Under the pieces are notes generated by a model that was not told where the DNA came from, searched no databases, and saw only the letters and a program-made list of their open reading frames with translations. This document shows positions 1 to 8,726 of a DNA stretch of 64,000 bases, piece by piece (position 1 is the first letter of the stretch; the number at the start of each line of letters is the position of its first letter). Origin of the DNA: Paenibacillaceae bacterium. GTDB lineage: Bacteria > Bacillota > Bacilli > Paenibacillales > NBRC-103111. Both the position numbers and the translations under genes were made by a program. The stretch covers positions 1 to 64,000 of the forward strand of contig JAQSYI010000009.1 in the NCBI GenBank assembly GCA_029256185.1, given 5' to 3'.

Positions 1-20
1 CTCTGGATGGGGGCAAAGTA

Positions 21-99
21 GTCCAATAAGAGCGTTCAAGTCCGTTACAATTCCAAACCCCCGGTTTTGGACCCAATAAGGGCGCTCAGGTCCGTCACA
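21..99. repeat. Two copies of a ~30-bp hairpin-forming repeat
   Basis: Two similar ~30-bp units lie 50 bp apart, each containing CCAATAAG, a GCG-like centre and GTCCGT followed by A/C-rich sequence. The second copy folds through GGACC and GGTCC. A third, more divergent copy lies at 47426-47457 in another gene-free gap. The sequence shows three related copies; that they form a genome-wide family is an inference. Confidence 0.55.
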
Positions 100-104
100 G
101 CCTG

Positions 105-269
105 GGGCGTGTCTGAACACCCGCTTGAGGGCAGCTTTTCACCGCCTTTTCACCCCGAGCTATCGTTGCTTTCGCTTAACGTACCCCGGTACGCCTGCCC
201 GAAAAGGGCCTGGTCAGAGACGATCATCTGGGAATTATCTCCTCCCCTTAGAGGTTCAGATACGCCCTA
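105..269 (+). mobile_element. ~165-bp MITE-like repeat, degenerate copy A
   Basis: This copy starts with GGGCGTGTCTGAACAC and ends with GTTCAGATACGCCC, which are imperfect terminal inverted repeats. The interior (CTTGAGGGCA, CACCGCCTTTTC, GTTGCTTTCGCTT, CCCCGGTACGCCTGC) is collinear with the copies at 30424-30591 and 51232-51395. It is the most diverged of the three. It carries no transposase, so any mobility would have to be supplied in trans. Open frames across it are not credible proteins. Confidence 0.75.
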
Positions 270-736
270 AAGCGGTGACTCTTCTTCGCCAAACTACTTC
301 CATAGGAGTCACTTCCCTTTTGTGCTCACTGTGTTTAGCCCGTCCGGGTTCTTCTCCTGTAGGGAACGAATTTACGAAACGTTGTACTAGGTGGTCCCCA
401 GCACGGAGTCCTCAAGCCCAATGTGCAACGGGGTCTGCCTGCGGTGAACTGCCACGTGGAAAAGATCAGGAGGACCATGTCTTTTCATTCTTATACGCTT
501 CCAAACATGCGGGTTCGCAATGTGTATGGGGCATCACTCTGCGTCTAGGCTGCATTCCCCGGTGGCGTTCAGACCACATGTACTCGGTTTTTCATATACA
601 ATGAGCTATCGCACACGTGTTTAGACCCCATGTAGTCGGTTTTTCATATACAGCAAGAGGCTGTCCCAAAGCCATAAAAATGACTAAGGAACAGCCTCTT
701 CCCAAACTTCAGGCGGATCGGACCGGATGGCTCCGC
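270..736. other. Gene-free stretch with short repeats and a hairpin
   Basis: No convincing coding frame is present on either strand. A 36-bp imperfect direct repeat (565-600 and 617-652) shares TCGGTTTTTCATATACA. It is followed by a long hairpin: AAGAGGCTGT at 655-664 pairs with ACAGCCTCTT at 691-700, and on the minus strand the stem extends to about 13 bp with one wobble. That hairpin could end minus-strand transcription from the remnant gene at 737. GAGGCTGTCCC also resembles insertion-sequence ends, so an insertion-sequence scar is possible. The 300-560 part is unassigned. Confidence 0.4.
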
Positions 737-1147
737 TTATACATATTCATGGGCCATAATCAGAAATACGCTGGCCGTCCACGAGTACATCCTGTCCCGT
801 TGGCCTTCGCCGGTCAGCGGATGGAAATTCTCCGCCATGCCGCCATGCCCGCAGAGTCTGCAGAAGAGCCGGGCAATTTCCCGGGCCAGTTCCCTCGTCT
901 CCGGCAGGCCAGCGTGTTCTGTCGGCGTCAGCATAAGCCACCGCTGGAAATCCGCCTCCCCTTGAACAGCACATTCCTCAAAACCGAGGGGATAATCCCG
1001 CTCCTTCCAAGTGGCGGCAAAGGACTCCAGGGCAATCTCTACTGTGCCGCCTTCTTCCCCGGGAGCAAAATCAAGCTCCGTATAAGTGCAGGTCACCTCT
1101 TGCCAGGGAGCCGCGACCCGGTATTGGCCGGACAGGAGAGTGATCAT
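737..1147 (-). pseudogene. Remnant of an MGH1/trehalase-like glycoside hydrolase with the catalytic core deleted
   Basis: A 136-residue frame opens with ATG at 1147 behind an AGGAG site. Residues ~1-85 resemble the N-terminal beta domain of MGH1-like (GH63/GH37-type) glucosidases, including an FEEC motif and an aromatic-rich strand. The last ~50 residues (REIARLFCRLCGHGGMAENF, then PLTGEGQRDR, YSWTASVFL) match the extreme C-terminus of the same family. The whole (alpha/alpha)6 catalytic core normally between them (~350 residues) is absent, so the frame looks like an in-frame internal deletion. It is the last gene of sugar locus 1 and was probably its intracellular glycosidase. The family match is from memory of motifs. 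A genuine small protein is less likely. Confidence 0.6.
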
Positions 1148-1193
1148 ATATTGCTCCTGTATCCCTCCGTAATGGCGGAAGAAGGAGTGAGGA

Positions 1194-1214
1194 GAGCTTG
1201 AGCAAATCAAGCTC
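1194..1214. terminator. Short perfect hairpin after the beta-helix gene
   Basis: GAGCTTGA and TCAAGCTC form a perfect 8-bp stem with a 5-nt loop, 2 bp beyond the stop codon at 1217. No T-run follows on the minus strand, so it is more likely a 3'-end stabiliser or weak terminator than a strong intrinsic terminator. Confidence 0.4.
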
Positions 1215-1216
1215 GC

Positions 1217-4200
1217 TCAGAGAACAGGACGAACGGAGACCGCGGACAGGACAGCGGACCGGTTGCCCGCAGCATCCTCAGCAACTACCCCGAAGGAATG
1301 CTCGCCCGGCTCCGGCACTCCCTCCAACGCATATCCCGTCTCCCCGGACGAAACAGCAGCCGCAAGCAAGCCGTTATGATAAATGCGATACCGCAGATCA
1401 GCATCATTATCGGCAGCGGGATCCCAGGACAGCACCGCACCCGTCCCGGTCCATTGCACCTCAAGGGAGCCGCCGGCCGGCCAATAGGGCGCTCTGTTGT
1501 CGGTATAAGCATCCGGCAGATAAAGCGTATGCACAGGCTGGCCTGTATACGACCATTCGTGGTCCACCTGCTCGAAGGCATTCCCCTTCATCACATGCCC
1601 GTAATCCCCCAAGCTCAGGGAAATCCCACGGTTCAACCGGCTCATTACATTATTTTCCACAACAATATTGGTGTTGTCACCGGCCTCATTGGACGGATTG
1701 GCATCGCTGCTTAACAGCGCCGACCAGGATACGATGCCCGATTCGGCAGGGGATTCCGTATTGCGGACGGGTACGGCTTCCGGCACCCCAACCACCCGGT
1801 TGTCCTTGATATCGATGCCGTATGCGCTCACCGCATAATAACGCCCCTGAACCCCTGTGCGTTGGGAATTGACATAGATGCCGGCATGCCCGCTTCTTCT
1901 GGAGACGCCCTCAACCACATTGCCTCTTACACTGATAAAATAGCCCGGTGTCATCCGCTTCTGTTCCGTCACTTGGGAAGTGAACACATAGATCCCTTCC
2001 GAATCCGTGCTCACGTTATCCGCCGCCACCCCATCAATCACATTGCCGTACATCCATATGCCCTTGGCGCTGTCGACCACCGTATTGCGGTAGAAGGTAA
2101 CATTGTCATTGGGCGCAATCAGTGTGAATTTGCTGCTCCCGTCGGGCACCACCTGCCAATCCTTCTCCACTTGCAGCGTGTTGCCGCTGATCCCCGTTAC
2201 CTTGCGCAATTGTCCCAGGCCCTTGCCGTCAACAATGACTACAGCCAGATAGCTGTACCGCAGGGGATAGGAAGCCGCCAGCGGGCTGTGCGGCGCTACC
2301 GTAATACTGGATTCCGCCGCGCCCAGCACATCCCCTTCATTCAAAAAAGCGGTGGGCATCTCCACACACAGAGCCTCCCCGTCGTTAAGGGCGGCAGAGG
2401 TTGGTCCGATATGGGCTACCCGGTTATCTGCCATGTGAAGATCATTTCTGCCGAACAGACCGTGGGCGTCATCCAATATCTCCGGATGTCCCACCAGCTC
2501 GTTGTTCTCCATAAAGGCATACTGGGCAAAGGTGCTCACTCTTCCTCTGGCAAATTCAAACCGGTTGTTCCTGTGAGAGGTATAATAGCTGACGTAGGCC
2601 GTCTCAGCGGAAGCGTAATAACCCTTGAAGGAGCACTGCTCAAACAGAAGCTGCTGGTGGATGATAAACACCGCTCCCTGGCCTCTGCCCGATCCCGCCG
2701 GTTGCGGGGTGATGGGATAATCGATGTTGACCCGGTAGATCAGGATGCTTTCTGCCGTCCGCAAGGTTTTGTCCGTTACGGCGGGCCCCCAGTCGTTGCC
2801 GAACCACATGAACGCGTCCGGTCTCATATCCGGGTTGGCCAGCCGCAGGGACAGACGGGCCACCCCTTGTCTTCCCGCTGTTTTGCCATCCCCGGAGGAA
2901 CGGATAAAATTGGCGTTGCCGCCGTTGTGGTACAAGAACGTGGTCCCTTCATCCTCACCCAGCAGCACAATACCGGCGGGAAGGTCCACATGACTCAGAT
3001 AATAGGAGCCGCTGGGGAAATAGACCATCCCGCCGCCTTGCTGCTTGGCGGCTTGAACCGCATCGCCCACCGCCTGGGTATCATCCGCCGTATCATGGCC
3101 TGCAGCTCCATAATCCGCCACGTTCACCACATTGGACCATGCGAACTCTCTGGCCCAAGCCGCATTCAAGCCAAGGGGATTGTCTCCTGCCGTCACTATG
3201 CTTAACCGCTGGCCGTTGTCCAGCGGAACCCAGTCCGTACCACCGTTATTGGAGACCTCTACCGCGTAGTCTCCGGCAGGCAGGCTGCCCACGGCAAAAC
3301 TCATGGAATAGGGTGTAAGGGCGGTAATCAATTGAGGATATTCTCCGCCAGCCCCATCATTCAACCGTATCATCGCATCATCTGTTCCTCCGAACTCGGA
3401 CAGGGCGAAATTCCTTCCGGACACCTCAATCTCCAGACCTTCATATGCTTCATCATCCGAGATAAACAGCGGCCTTGCCCCGTTCAGCTTGAACGGCCGG
3501 CTCCAGCCCCAGTCATTCTTCACCCACAGGTCATAGACGCCAGGCTCCAGGGAGGAAGGCAACCGCGCAGTCACATAATAGCCGTTGCGTTCATCAGCCT
3601 GCTCCAACACCAGACTGGCGGCACCGGCAGGAGGCACTGCTGCCGCTATCCCTGCAGAAGGAGCGGCCTTCACTTCCAGGCTGGCCCCGGTCAGCCCGTA
3701 GCCGTTGACAGAAACAAGCGTATCGGGACTTACCGCATCGGATACCCGCAGGATAACCGGAGGCGCCTGCCATGGCTCCTCATATACCGTGAGCGAAACT
3801 GTGCTCTCCGACTGTACGAGCATGGCGGAGTCATCATAGTCGAACAACGCTTTTACCCCATATTCCCCCGAATAGGCAGAAGTATAAGCAAGCACCGCCC
3901 TGCCGTCTCCGTCTGTAACCGAAATGCCCATAGCCGCATCGATATATGCGCCCACATGCTCGCCTGACAGCTCGAAACGGATTGGCTTGCCAGGCAGCGC
4001 CTGTCCTTCCCCGTCTGTCAGGACGGCCTCCAGCACAACCTCCTGTCCCGGCTTAGCCAGGGAGTATCCCTCCGCGCCAAATTGCACGGCGGTGAAGGAA
4101 TAGGCGGGCACAGTCACCTCCGCCGCTGCCGTAGGCCGGGACAAGCGGTGGCTATCCATATTCCGCAAGCGGTAATGGTATACGGATGAAGCATCCAGAC

Positions 4201-5050
4201 CGGAGGCATCCGTATATTGGGCAATTCCTGCCGCTACCGTTGCCACCGGCTTGAAGTCCGGCTCCCCCTCCTTCTTTCTCTCGATCTGTACGCCAAGCTG
4301 GGGATTGGCGGTGTTCCAGCTCAGATGCGCCGCTCTGGGCGCCGTATATGAGGCCTGAAGCCCGGACAGCCCGTTGGCAACCGCTTCATCGAAGAAGAAG
4401 CCCTCATAATACGCCGCATATCCCGCAAGCTTGGTGGCCTTCAGCTTGAAGCTGCCCGTTACCTCGAACATGACGTACACGCCGTTCTGAATGGATTCCA
4501 CCACTCTGGATGCCAGCAGCGCCCCGTTCAGATCAAACAGCTCGAACCTCTCCTTCACAGTGTCCGCCTGACCGAAATCCGTCGTATAAATCGTAAACAA
4601 ATGCGGGTCATTATCCGTCAGCACAAACGTCTGCTCGGAGGCATCTCCTCCATATACAGTCATGCTCTTCCTGGAGAAGCCTGCCGGAGGCTCCAGCGCC
4701 CGGACATCCGCAGCCGGATTCTGAATGACCCAATAGGTGGTCCCGTAGGGAGAATAGCCGGAGAGATAGGAGGGAGCGGAAGCCGCATTAGCGGGCTGCA
4801 CGGCATCTCTTCCGTTCGAGGCGGCAGCGGCATAATAGGGCAGCACATAGCCGTCTGTCCCGAAGCTGCCTGCCCAATTGCCCTGGAGCGTGCGATTCTC
4901 TCCCACATAAACCGCCGACGCCGAAACAGGAGCCCCTGCATACGCTTCTCCATGACCCTGAGCCTGCACGACACCCGGAAACCTGACCACTCCTGACAGC
5001 TCTGCCAGCAAAACAATTACCATCAACCAAGAAAGCAGCTTCACTCTCAT
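1217..5050 (-). CDS. Secreted multidomain pectate-lyase-like right-handed beta-helix protein
   Basis: This 1277-residue exported protein has a signal peptide (MRVKLLSWLMVIVLLAELSG, cleavage probably after VQA). Next come a beta-rich region, a fibronectin-III-like domain (~235-320), an invasin/Big-1-like domain (~330-430) and an IPT/TIG-like region (~440-560). From ~640 the entry motif NVADYGAAGHDTADDTQAV, with GGGMVYFPSGSY, starts a pectate_lyase_3 beta-helix that runs to ~1150. A final fibronectin-III domain covers ~1190-1277. Such proteins cleave or bind acidic plant polysaccharides. A GTG lies at 5059, but the AGGAG site is correctly spaced only for the ATG at 5050. It follows the gene at 5078 by 27 bp in the same operon. 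The exact lyase or hydrolase activity cannot be read from the sequence. Confidence 0.85.
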   Translation of the reverse strand: MRVKLLSWLMVIVLLAELSGVVRFPGVVQAQGHGEAYAGAPVSASAVYVGENRTLQGNWAGSFGTDGYVLPYYAAAASNGRDAVQPANAASAPSYLSGYSPYGTTYWVIQNPAADVRALEPPAGFSRKSMTVYGGDASEQTFVLTDNDPHLFTIYTTDFGQADTVKERFELFDLNGALLASRVVESIQNGVYVMFEVTGSFKLKATKLAGYAAYYEGFFFDEAVANGLSGLQASYTAPRAAHLSWNTANPQLGVQIERKKEGEPDFKPVATVAAGIAQYTDASGLDASSVYHYRLRNMDSHRLSRPTAAAEVTVPAYSFTAVQFGAEGYSLAKPGQEVVLEAVLTDGEGQALPGKPIRFELSGEHVGAYIDAAMGISVTDGDGRAVLAYTSAYSGEYGVKALFDYDDSAMLVQSESTVSLTVYEEPWQAPPVILRVSDAVSPDTLVSVNGYGLTGASLEVKAAPSAGIAAAVPPAGAASLVLEQADERNGYYVTARLPSSLEPGVYDLWVKNDWGWSRPFKLNGARPLFISDDEAYEGLEIEVSGRNFALSEFGGTDDAMIRLNDGAGGEYPQLITALTPYSMSFAVGSLPAGDYAVEVSNNGGTDWVPLDNGQRLSIVTAGDNPLGLNAAWAREFAWSNVVNVADYGAAGHDTADDTQAVGDAVQAAKQQGGGMVYFPSGSYYLSHVDLPAGIVLLGEDEGTTFLYHNGGNANFIRSSGDGKTAGRQGVARLSLRLANPDMRPDAFMWFGNDWGPAVTDKTLRTAESILIYRVNIDYPITPQPAGSGRGQGAVFIIHQQLLFEQCSFKGYYASAETAYVSYYTSHRNNRFEFARGRVSTFAQYAFMENNELVGHPEILDDAHGLFGRNDLHMADNRVAHIGPTSAALNDGEALCVEMPTAFLNEGDVLGAAESSITVAPHSPLAASYPLRYSYLAVVIVDGKGLGQLRKVTGISGNTLQVEKDWQVVPDGSSKFTLIAPNDNVTFYRNTVVDSAKGIWMYGNVIDGVAADNVSTDSEGIYVFTSQVTEQKRMTPGYFISVRGNVVEGVSRRSGHAGIYVNSQRTGVQGRYYAVSAYGIDIKDNRVVGVPEAVPVRNTESPAESGIVSWSALLSSDANPSNEAGDNTNIVVENNVMSRLNRGISLSLGDYGHVMKGNAFEQVDHEWSYTGQPVHTLYLPDAYTDNRAPYWPAGGSLEVQWTGTGAVLSWDPAADNDADLRYRIYHNGLLAAAVSSGETGYALEGVPEPGEHSFGVVAEDAAGNRSAVLSAVSVRPVL

Positions 5051-5077
5051 CCTGTCCACTCTCCTAAAAGTAATGGT

Positions 5078-6976
5078 TCATTCGAACAACGGAAGCCGTT
5101 CCAGCGGAAAGCCTGTGCCTTGCAGCGGCATCAGGCGGTCGGTCCGCCCGTTCTCCTCCAGCGCCTTGATTCCCTCACTGGCCGGACTGTACTCGCAATA
5201 CAGGCGAACCTGGCCCTTCTCATAGCTGACCCGTCTGGTGAAGGTCTGCCTGTTATGCGGCGTGGACAGCAGGCCGTCGCTTATGCTTGCGGACAGCGCC
5301 TCACGGCGGAATTGGCTGAAGCTCCCCCTCTCCCGCCCGGTGCCCGTCTCCGCTACAAACCCGTTTCCCGTCAACAGCAGGCTTCTGCGGGAGAAGGCGC
5401 GGGGCGGTCCCTCATAATTGATGAAGGATACAGCCAAGTAGTCCTGCCGGCGCTTGACCCGCACCGCAACACTGCGTCCATGATCAGTTAACAGCAACGG
5501 GTGGAGACACAGATACACCGGGCCGTCCTTGATGAATACGGGACAGGGCTCCAGGCTCTCCCCCTCCAGTTCCGCCAACCGGCGGTCTCCGAGCCACAGC
5601 TCCTCCACAGGATGGAAGCCGGCGGGGAAAATGACGCACAGCTCCAGAGAAGCAACATGGACCGTGGTATGATCCTTGGGCTTATACAGCATCATGGCCG
5701 TTGTATCCGCCAGAAGGCCCAGCTTGCGACCTTCATCATTGACGATATAGGAATCCCTGAGCTGTTCAGGTGCTCCGCCGTTCACCAGATACCGCGCATA
5801 GACAGCTCCCGTGTGGGCAAGGGAGGAAACCGCCTCCCCTGTTTTGCTGTACAACAGATGGAAGGAATCCGTCTGATTGCCGCTGTGGAACGCATGACGG
5901 GCCACTCCCAAGGCGAACTCCTCCGTCATCACCGTCCGGCTTGTGCCGGCCACGGCCGGATACTCCGTCCACGCCAAATCCGCAGCTGCGTCCGGGAGAC
6001 CCTCAGAGACCGGCTCATCAGTGGATGAGCCCACCTCATAAGTTCCGCTCACGCAGCAAGGAAATGTTTTGTTCAGTGCGTACTCGATCAGATAACCGGG
6101 GCAGTGATAGTCGGGCTCAACCATCCAGGAAGCCCCCACCTGCATAAACGCGAGATTCTGATGGATAATCTGGCCCTCCTCCGCTTTTCCGCCAAACAGG
6201 ACATCACCGGGATGAAGCGGCAGCCTGCTGCCCAAGACAGCGTGAAGAACATAATGCGCCTGATGCATCTGACCCGCGGAATCCACGGTGTAGGCTCTGG
6301 AGTAAGGCCCGGCAATATTGGACAGGCGGGGATGATAGTGAAGCATAATATCGGCCCATATCCGCGCCTCTGCCGCAAGAGCCTTGGCCCGCACCTGCAG
6401 ACTTGCGGTCAGGTTGGCCAGCTCGGCCAGCGCGCATAGCTGCACCGGCGTGTACGTAGGGCTGGTAAATTCGGAAGCGAAGCCCCGCCGCCTGAGCATG
6501 GCACAGAGCCGGTCAAGCCGCTCCTCCCCTATTGCCGCCAGGCGGGAATCGCCGCTGCGTTCTCCTCCTATGATTGCGGTAAATGCCGCCATGCAGGGAA
6601 AATTATCGTTGACCCCCACAAAGTCCAGAGCGGGCTTGGCGAATTCCGGCAGCACCTCCTCCAGATAGCCCTCCAGACGTTGCCTGGACCTATCCGTCAA
6701 GAAATCCCCGTATTTGACCAGCAGCTGCAGAACGGACATGGGGGTAAAATGACACATCTGATAGTCCGCCCCGCGGATAATCGCTTGGGCCAGTCGGTTT
6801 TCCTCTCCCCCGCCATGCCGGAGACAGGCCATCGCATACCAGATAAACTCCCTTAATCCCGGCCGCCCGCCGGGTACAAGCCAACTTCCCTGATTGTCAA
6901 AGAACAGCATGGCATTGACGGCTACCGCTTTGCTGTAGCCCTCCCGCACCTTCGCTTGCTCCTCCGCCCGTTTCAT
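5078..6976 (-). CDS. Predicted intracellular (alpha/alpha)-toroid carbohydrate-active enzyme, family unassigned
   Basis: A 632-residue protein without signal peptide or membrane segment. The first ~270 residues are helical repeats with conserved-looking FTSPTYTPVQL, WADIMLHYHP and GPYSRAYTVDS. The last ~350 residues are mainly beta strands. This helical-toroid plus beta-sandwich layout is that of heparinase II/III-like lyases and related enzymes. It sits between a sugar-binding lipoprotein gene and the secreted beta-helix gene, so a role in breaking down imported oligosaccharide is inferred. A ribosome site (AGAAGGGA) lies 6 bp before the ATG. I do not recognise the family with certainty; a polysaccharide lyase or an unsaturated-uronide-active enzyme are the main options. 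Confidence 0.6.
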   Translation of the reverse strand: MKRAEEQAKVREGYSKAVAVNAMLFFDNQGSWLVPGGRPGLREFIWYAMACLRHGGGEENRLAQAIIRGADYQMCHFTPMSVLQLLVKYGDFLTDRSRQRLEGYLEEVLPEFAKPALDFVGVNDNFPCMAAFTAIIGGERSGDSRLAAIGEERLDRLCAMLRRRGFASEFTSPTYTPVQLCALAELANLTASLQVRAKALAAEARIWADIMLHYHPRLSNIAGPYSRAYTVDSAGQMHQAHYVLHAVLGSRLPLHPGDVLFGGKAEEGQIIHQNLAFMQVGASWMVEPDYHCPGYLIEYALNKTFPCCVSGTYEVGSSTDEPVSEGLPDAAADLAWTEYPAVAGTSRTVMTEEFALGVARHAFHSGNQTDSFHLLYSKTGEAVSSLAHTGAVYARYLVNGGAPEQLRDSYIVNDEGRKLGLLADTTAMMLYKPKDHTTVHVASLELCVIFPAGFHPVEELWLGDRRLAELEGESLEPCPVFIKDGPVYLCLHPLLLTDHGRSVAVRVKRRQDYLAVSFINYEGPPRAFSRRSLLLTGNGFVAETGTGRERGSFSQFRREALSASISDGLLSTPHNRQTFTRRVSYEKGQVRLYCEYSPASEGIKALEENGRTDRLMPLQGTGFPLERLPLFE

Positions 6977-7014
6977 AATGGATCCCTTCTTTTCGCGGTC
7001 AAGGAGCCGGCTGT

Positions 7015-7038
7015 CCAGGGCGTGTTTGCAAGCACGCC
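7015..7038. repeat. 24-bp palindrome built from the MITE terminal sequence
   Basis: AGGGCGTG and CACGCCCT flank a TTTGCAAG centre, forming a hairpin ~20 bp beyond the stop codon of the lipoprotein gene at 7057. The arms equal the ends of the 165-bp elements (GGGCGTGT). A perfect version lies at 38799-38820. It may act as an intercistronic hairpin before the gene at 6976. Confidence 0.65.
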
Positions 7039-7056
7039 CTAACCGGCTGCCCGTTC

Positions 7057-8664
7057 CTATTTTTTCAGAGTGGCATACAAATCATTGGCTTCCTTCTCCA
7101 ACTGGCTGCCGCCCTTCTGATTCCATTCCTTCACAAAATCATCAAAGTAGGAGACGGGCTTCTCGCCCATGACAATCTTGACATAGGCCTCCGTCTTCAG
7201 CTTGATCAGATCCGGCCAGTATTTGCCGGAGGACGGCAGGAGATCCGCCTTGCCGAACAAATCCACCATGGGCTTATTGTTGGCTCTGTAGATATTCAGA
7301 ATCTGCTTGTTGTAATATTTCTCAATAAACCCGAACTTGCCCTGGGAGGCCCAGAAGGTGGAGCCGTTGGTGGGATCGGCAATGCCCGCTTCCTGCAGCT
7401 TGGTCATATCCGTATACTCGCCAATACGCTTCAGTCCCGATTCCGCTCCTTGGGCCGCGTTCACATAATCGTAGTGGACGCCCTTCTGTCCCCAGGCCAG
7501 CGAAAGCCAGACATCCTCCTCGTTCTGGATGGAATCCAGGATGCCCAGAATACGCTGCATCTTCTCCGGCGACTTCTCCATCTGCTTGCCGAAGGCCCAG
7601 ACATTGCCAGCGGTTCCCCAAGCCCAGCCGCCGGATTCATCCCTTGGACCTGCGGGCAGCTTGGCAAAGTCCACCTTGCCGCCCGGGTCTACCTTGTGGA
7701 CGGCATTGATGATGGAGTTAGGATCGGTTTCGTCCAGCGCTGTGGCCAGAGCATTGTCCAGATAGGCGATTTTTCCGGAATTAAACTTCAGCTGCTGGTC
7801 CTTGCCCGTGACGAATTCCGGATCGATGTATCCGGCCTTATGCCATTCGGCCAGCTTCTCCAGTGCCTCTCTCGCTTCCGGCTGCACCGTGCCGTTGACC
7901 ACCTTGCCCTCCTTCAGCTTCCACTGGATGGGCATGACGCCGTAAGCGCCGAATATGGTGGGAAATTGGTTGTAGTAGGAATTGCCGGTGCTGCTCATAC
8001 CGTACACGCCGATCTTCTTCAGGGCGGCGAAGGCAGCCGTCATCTCGTCGATGGTTTCCGGAATCTTGGCGATTCCGGCCTTCTCCAGCAAGTCGGTCCG
8101 CCACACCTGCTTGGAATGGAACTGTCCGCTGAAGTATAAAGTGGGTAATCCGTAGTTCTTGCCATTCACATTGGAATAATACCAGCCCTGAGGCGCTACC
8201 TTGTCCAGCTCACTCTTGGTGCGCGGCGCATACTGCTGAATCAGGCTGAGGGGCACTTCTGCGATCAGGCCCTGGGAGGCGTACTTGCTGAGCTCCGCGG
8301 GGTCCATCACCAAGAGCACATCGGGAATATCGCCGGTGGACATCATAAGCTGCTGCTTCTGCTTGTAATCGTTGCTCGAGATAGGGTAAACCTTCTCCAG
8401 CTTGATATGGAAGCGCTGCTCCAGCGTCTGCTGGCCGTAGGAGTTTTCTTTAATCAGCCCCGCCGCATTCATCCAATCCACCTGCAGGAGCTCCTGCGCC
8501 TGCTGGCTTGCGCCCGGCGTGGGAGAAGCTGCCGCAGCAGACGGCTGTCCGGCCGTCTTGCCGTTGTCCCCGGATGAGCAGCCCGACAGCCATACGGCTG
8601 TGCAGACGGCGATCGCTGCCGCCCTGTGCCGGCCTTTCCCCGGTCTAACCCATTCATGAATCAT
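7057..8664 (-). CDS. Extracellular sugar-binding lipoprotein (ABC importer, family 1, LplA/YtcQ type)
   Basis: A 535-residue solute-binding lipoprotein for a CUT1-type carbohydrate importer, anchored outside the membrane. A basic N-terminus and hydrophobic stretch end in the lipobox LSGC at Cys29, followed by a Ser/Ala/Pro-rich linker and a periplasmic-binding fold. The C-terminal pattern (VSYFDDFVKEWNQKGG and a closing YATLKK) is typical of the LplA/YtcQ group. An upstream ATG exists at 8691, but the GGGAGG site is placed for the ATG at 8664, which also gives the better signal peptide. It follows the two permease genes. The substrate is unknown; pectin or uronide fragments are plausible given the enzymes downstream. 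Confidence 0.88.
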   Translation of the reverse strand: MIHEWVRPGKGRHRAAAIAVCTAVWLSGCSSGDNGKTAGQPSAAAASPTPGASQQAQELLQVDWMNAAGLIKENSYGQQTLEQRFHIKLEKVYPISSNDYKQKQQLMMSTGDIPDVLLVMDPAELSKYASQGLIAEVPLSLIQQYAPRTKSELDKVAPQGWYYSNVNGKNYGLPTLYFSGQFHSKQVWRTDLLEKAGIAKIPETIDEMTAAFAALKKIGVYGMSSTGNSYYNQFPTIFGAYGVMPIQWKLKEGKVVNGTVQPEAREALEKLAEWHKAGYIDPEFVTGKDQQLKFNSGKIAYLDNALATALDETDPNSIINAVHKVDPGGKVDFAKLPAGPRDESGGWAWGTAGNVWAFGKQMEKSPEKMQRILGILDSIQNEEDVWLSLAWGQKGVHYDYVNAAQGAESGLKRIGEYTDMTKLQEAGIADPTNGSTFWASQGKFGFIEKYYNKQILNIYRANNKPMVDLFGKADLLPSSGKYWPDLIKLKTEAYVKIVMGEKPVSYFDDFVKEWNQKGGSQLEKEANDLYATLKK

Positions 8665-8726
8665 CTTGTTGCCTCCCTTTGTCTTGTTCATCTATATCAA
8701 GCATACAAGCCTGATACCAGGATTGG

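Noticed and set aside
340..480. Group II intron domain
   Set aside because: Only a loose resemblance to intron-like motifs was seen; no domain V, boundary sequences or reverse-transcriptase frame could be identified.
1862..3205. Long plus-strand open frame opposite the beta-helix gene
   Set aside because: It mirrors a GC-rich coding strand, has no ribosome site and a composition (His, Arg, Ile, Gln-rich) typical of antisense shadow frames.
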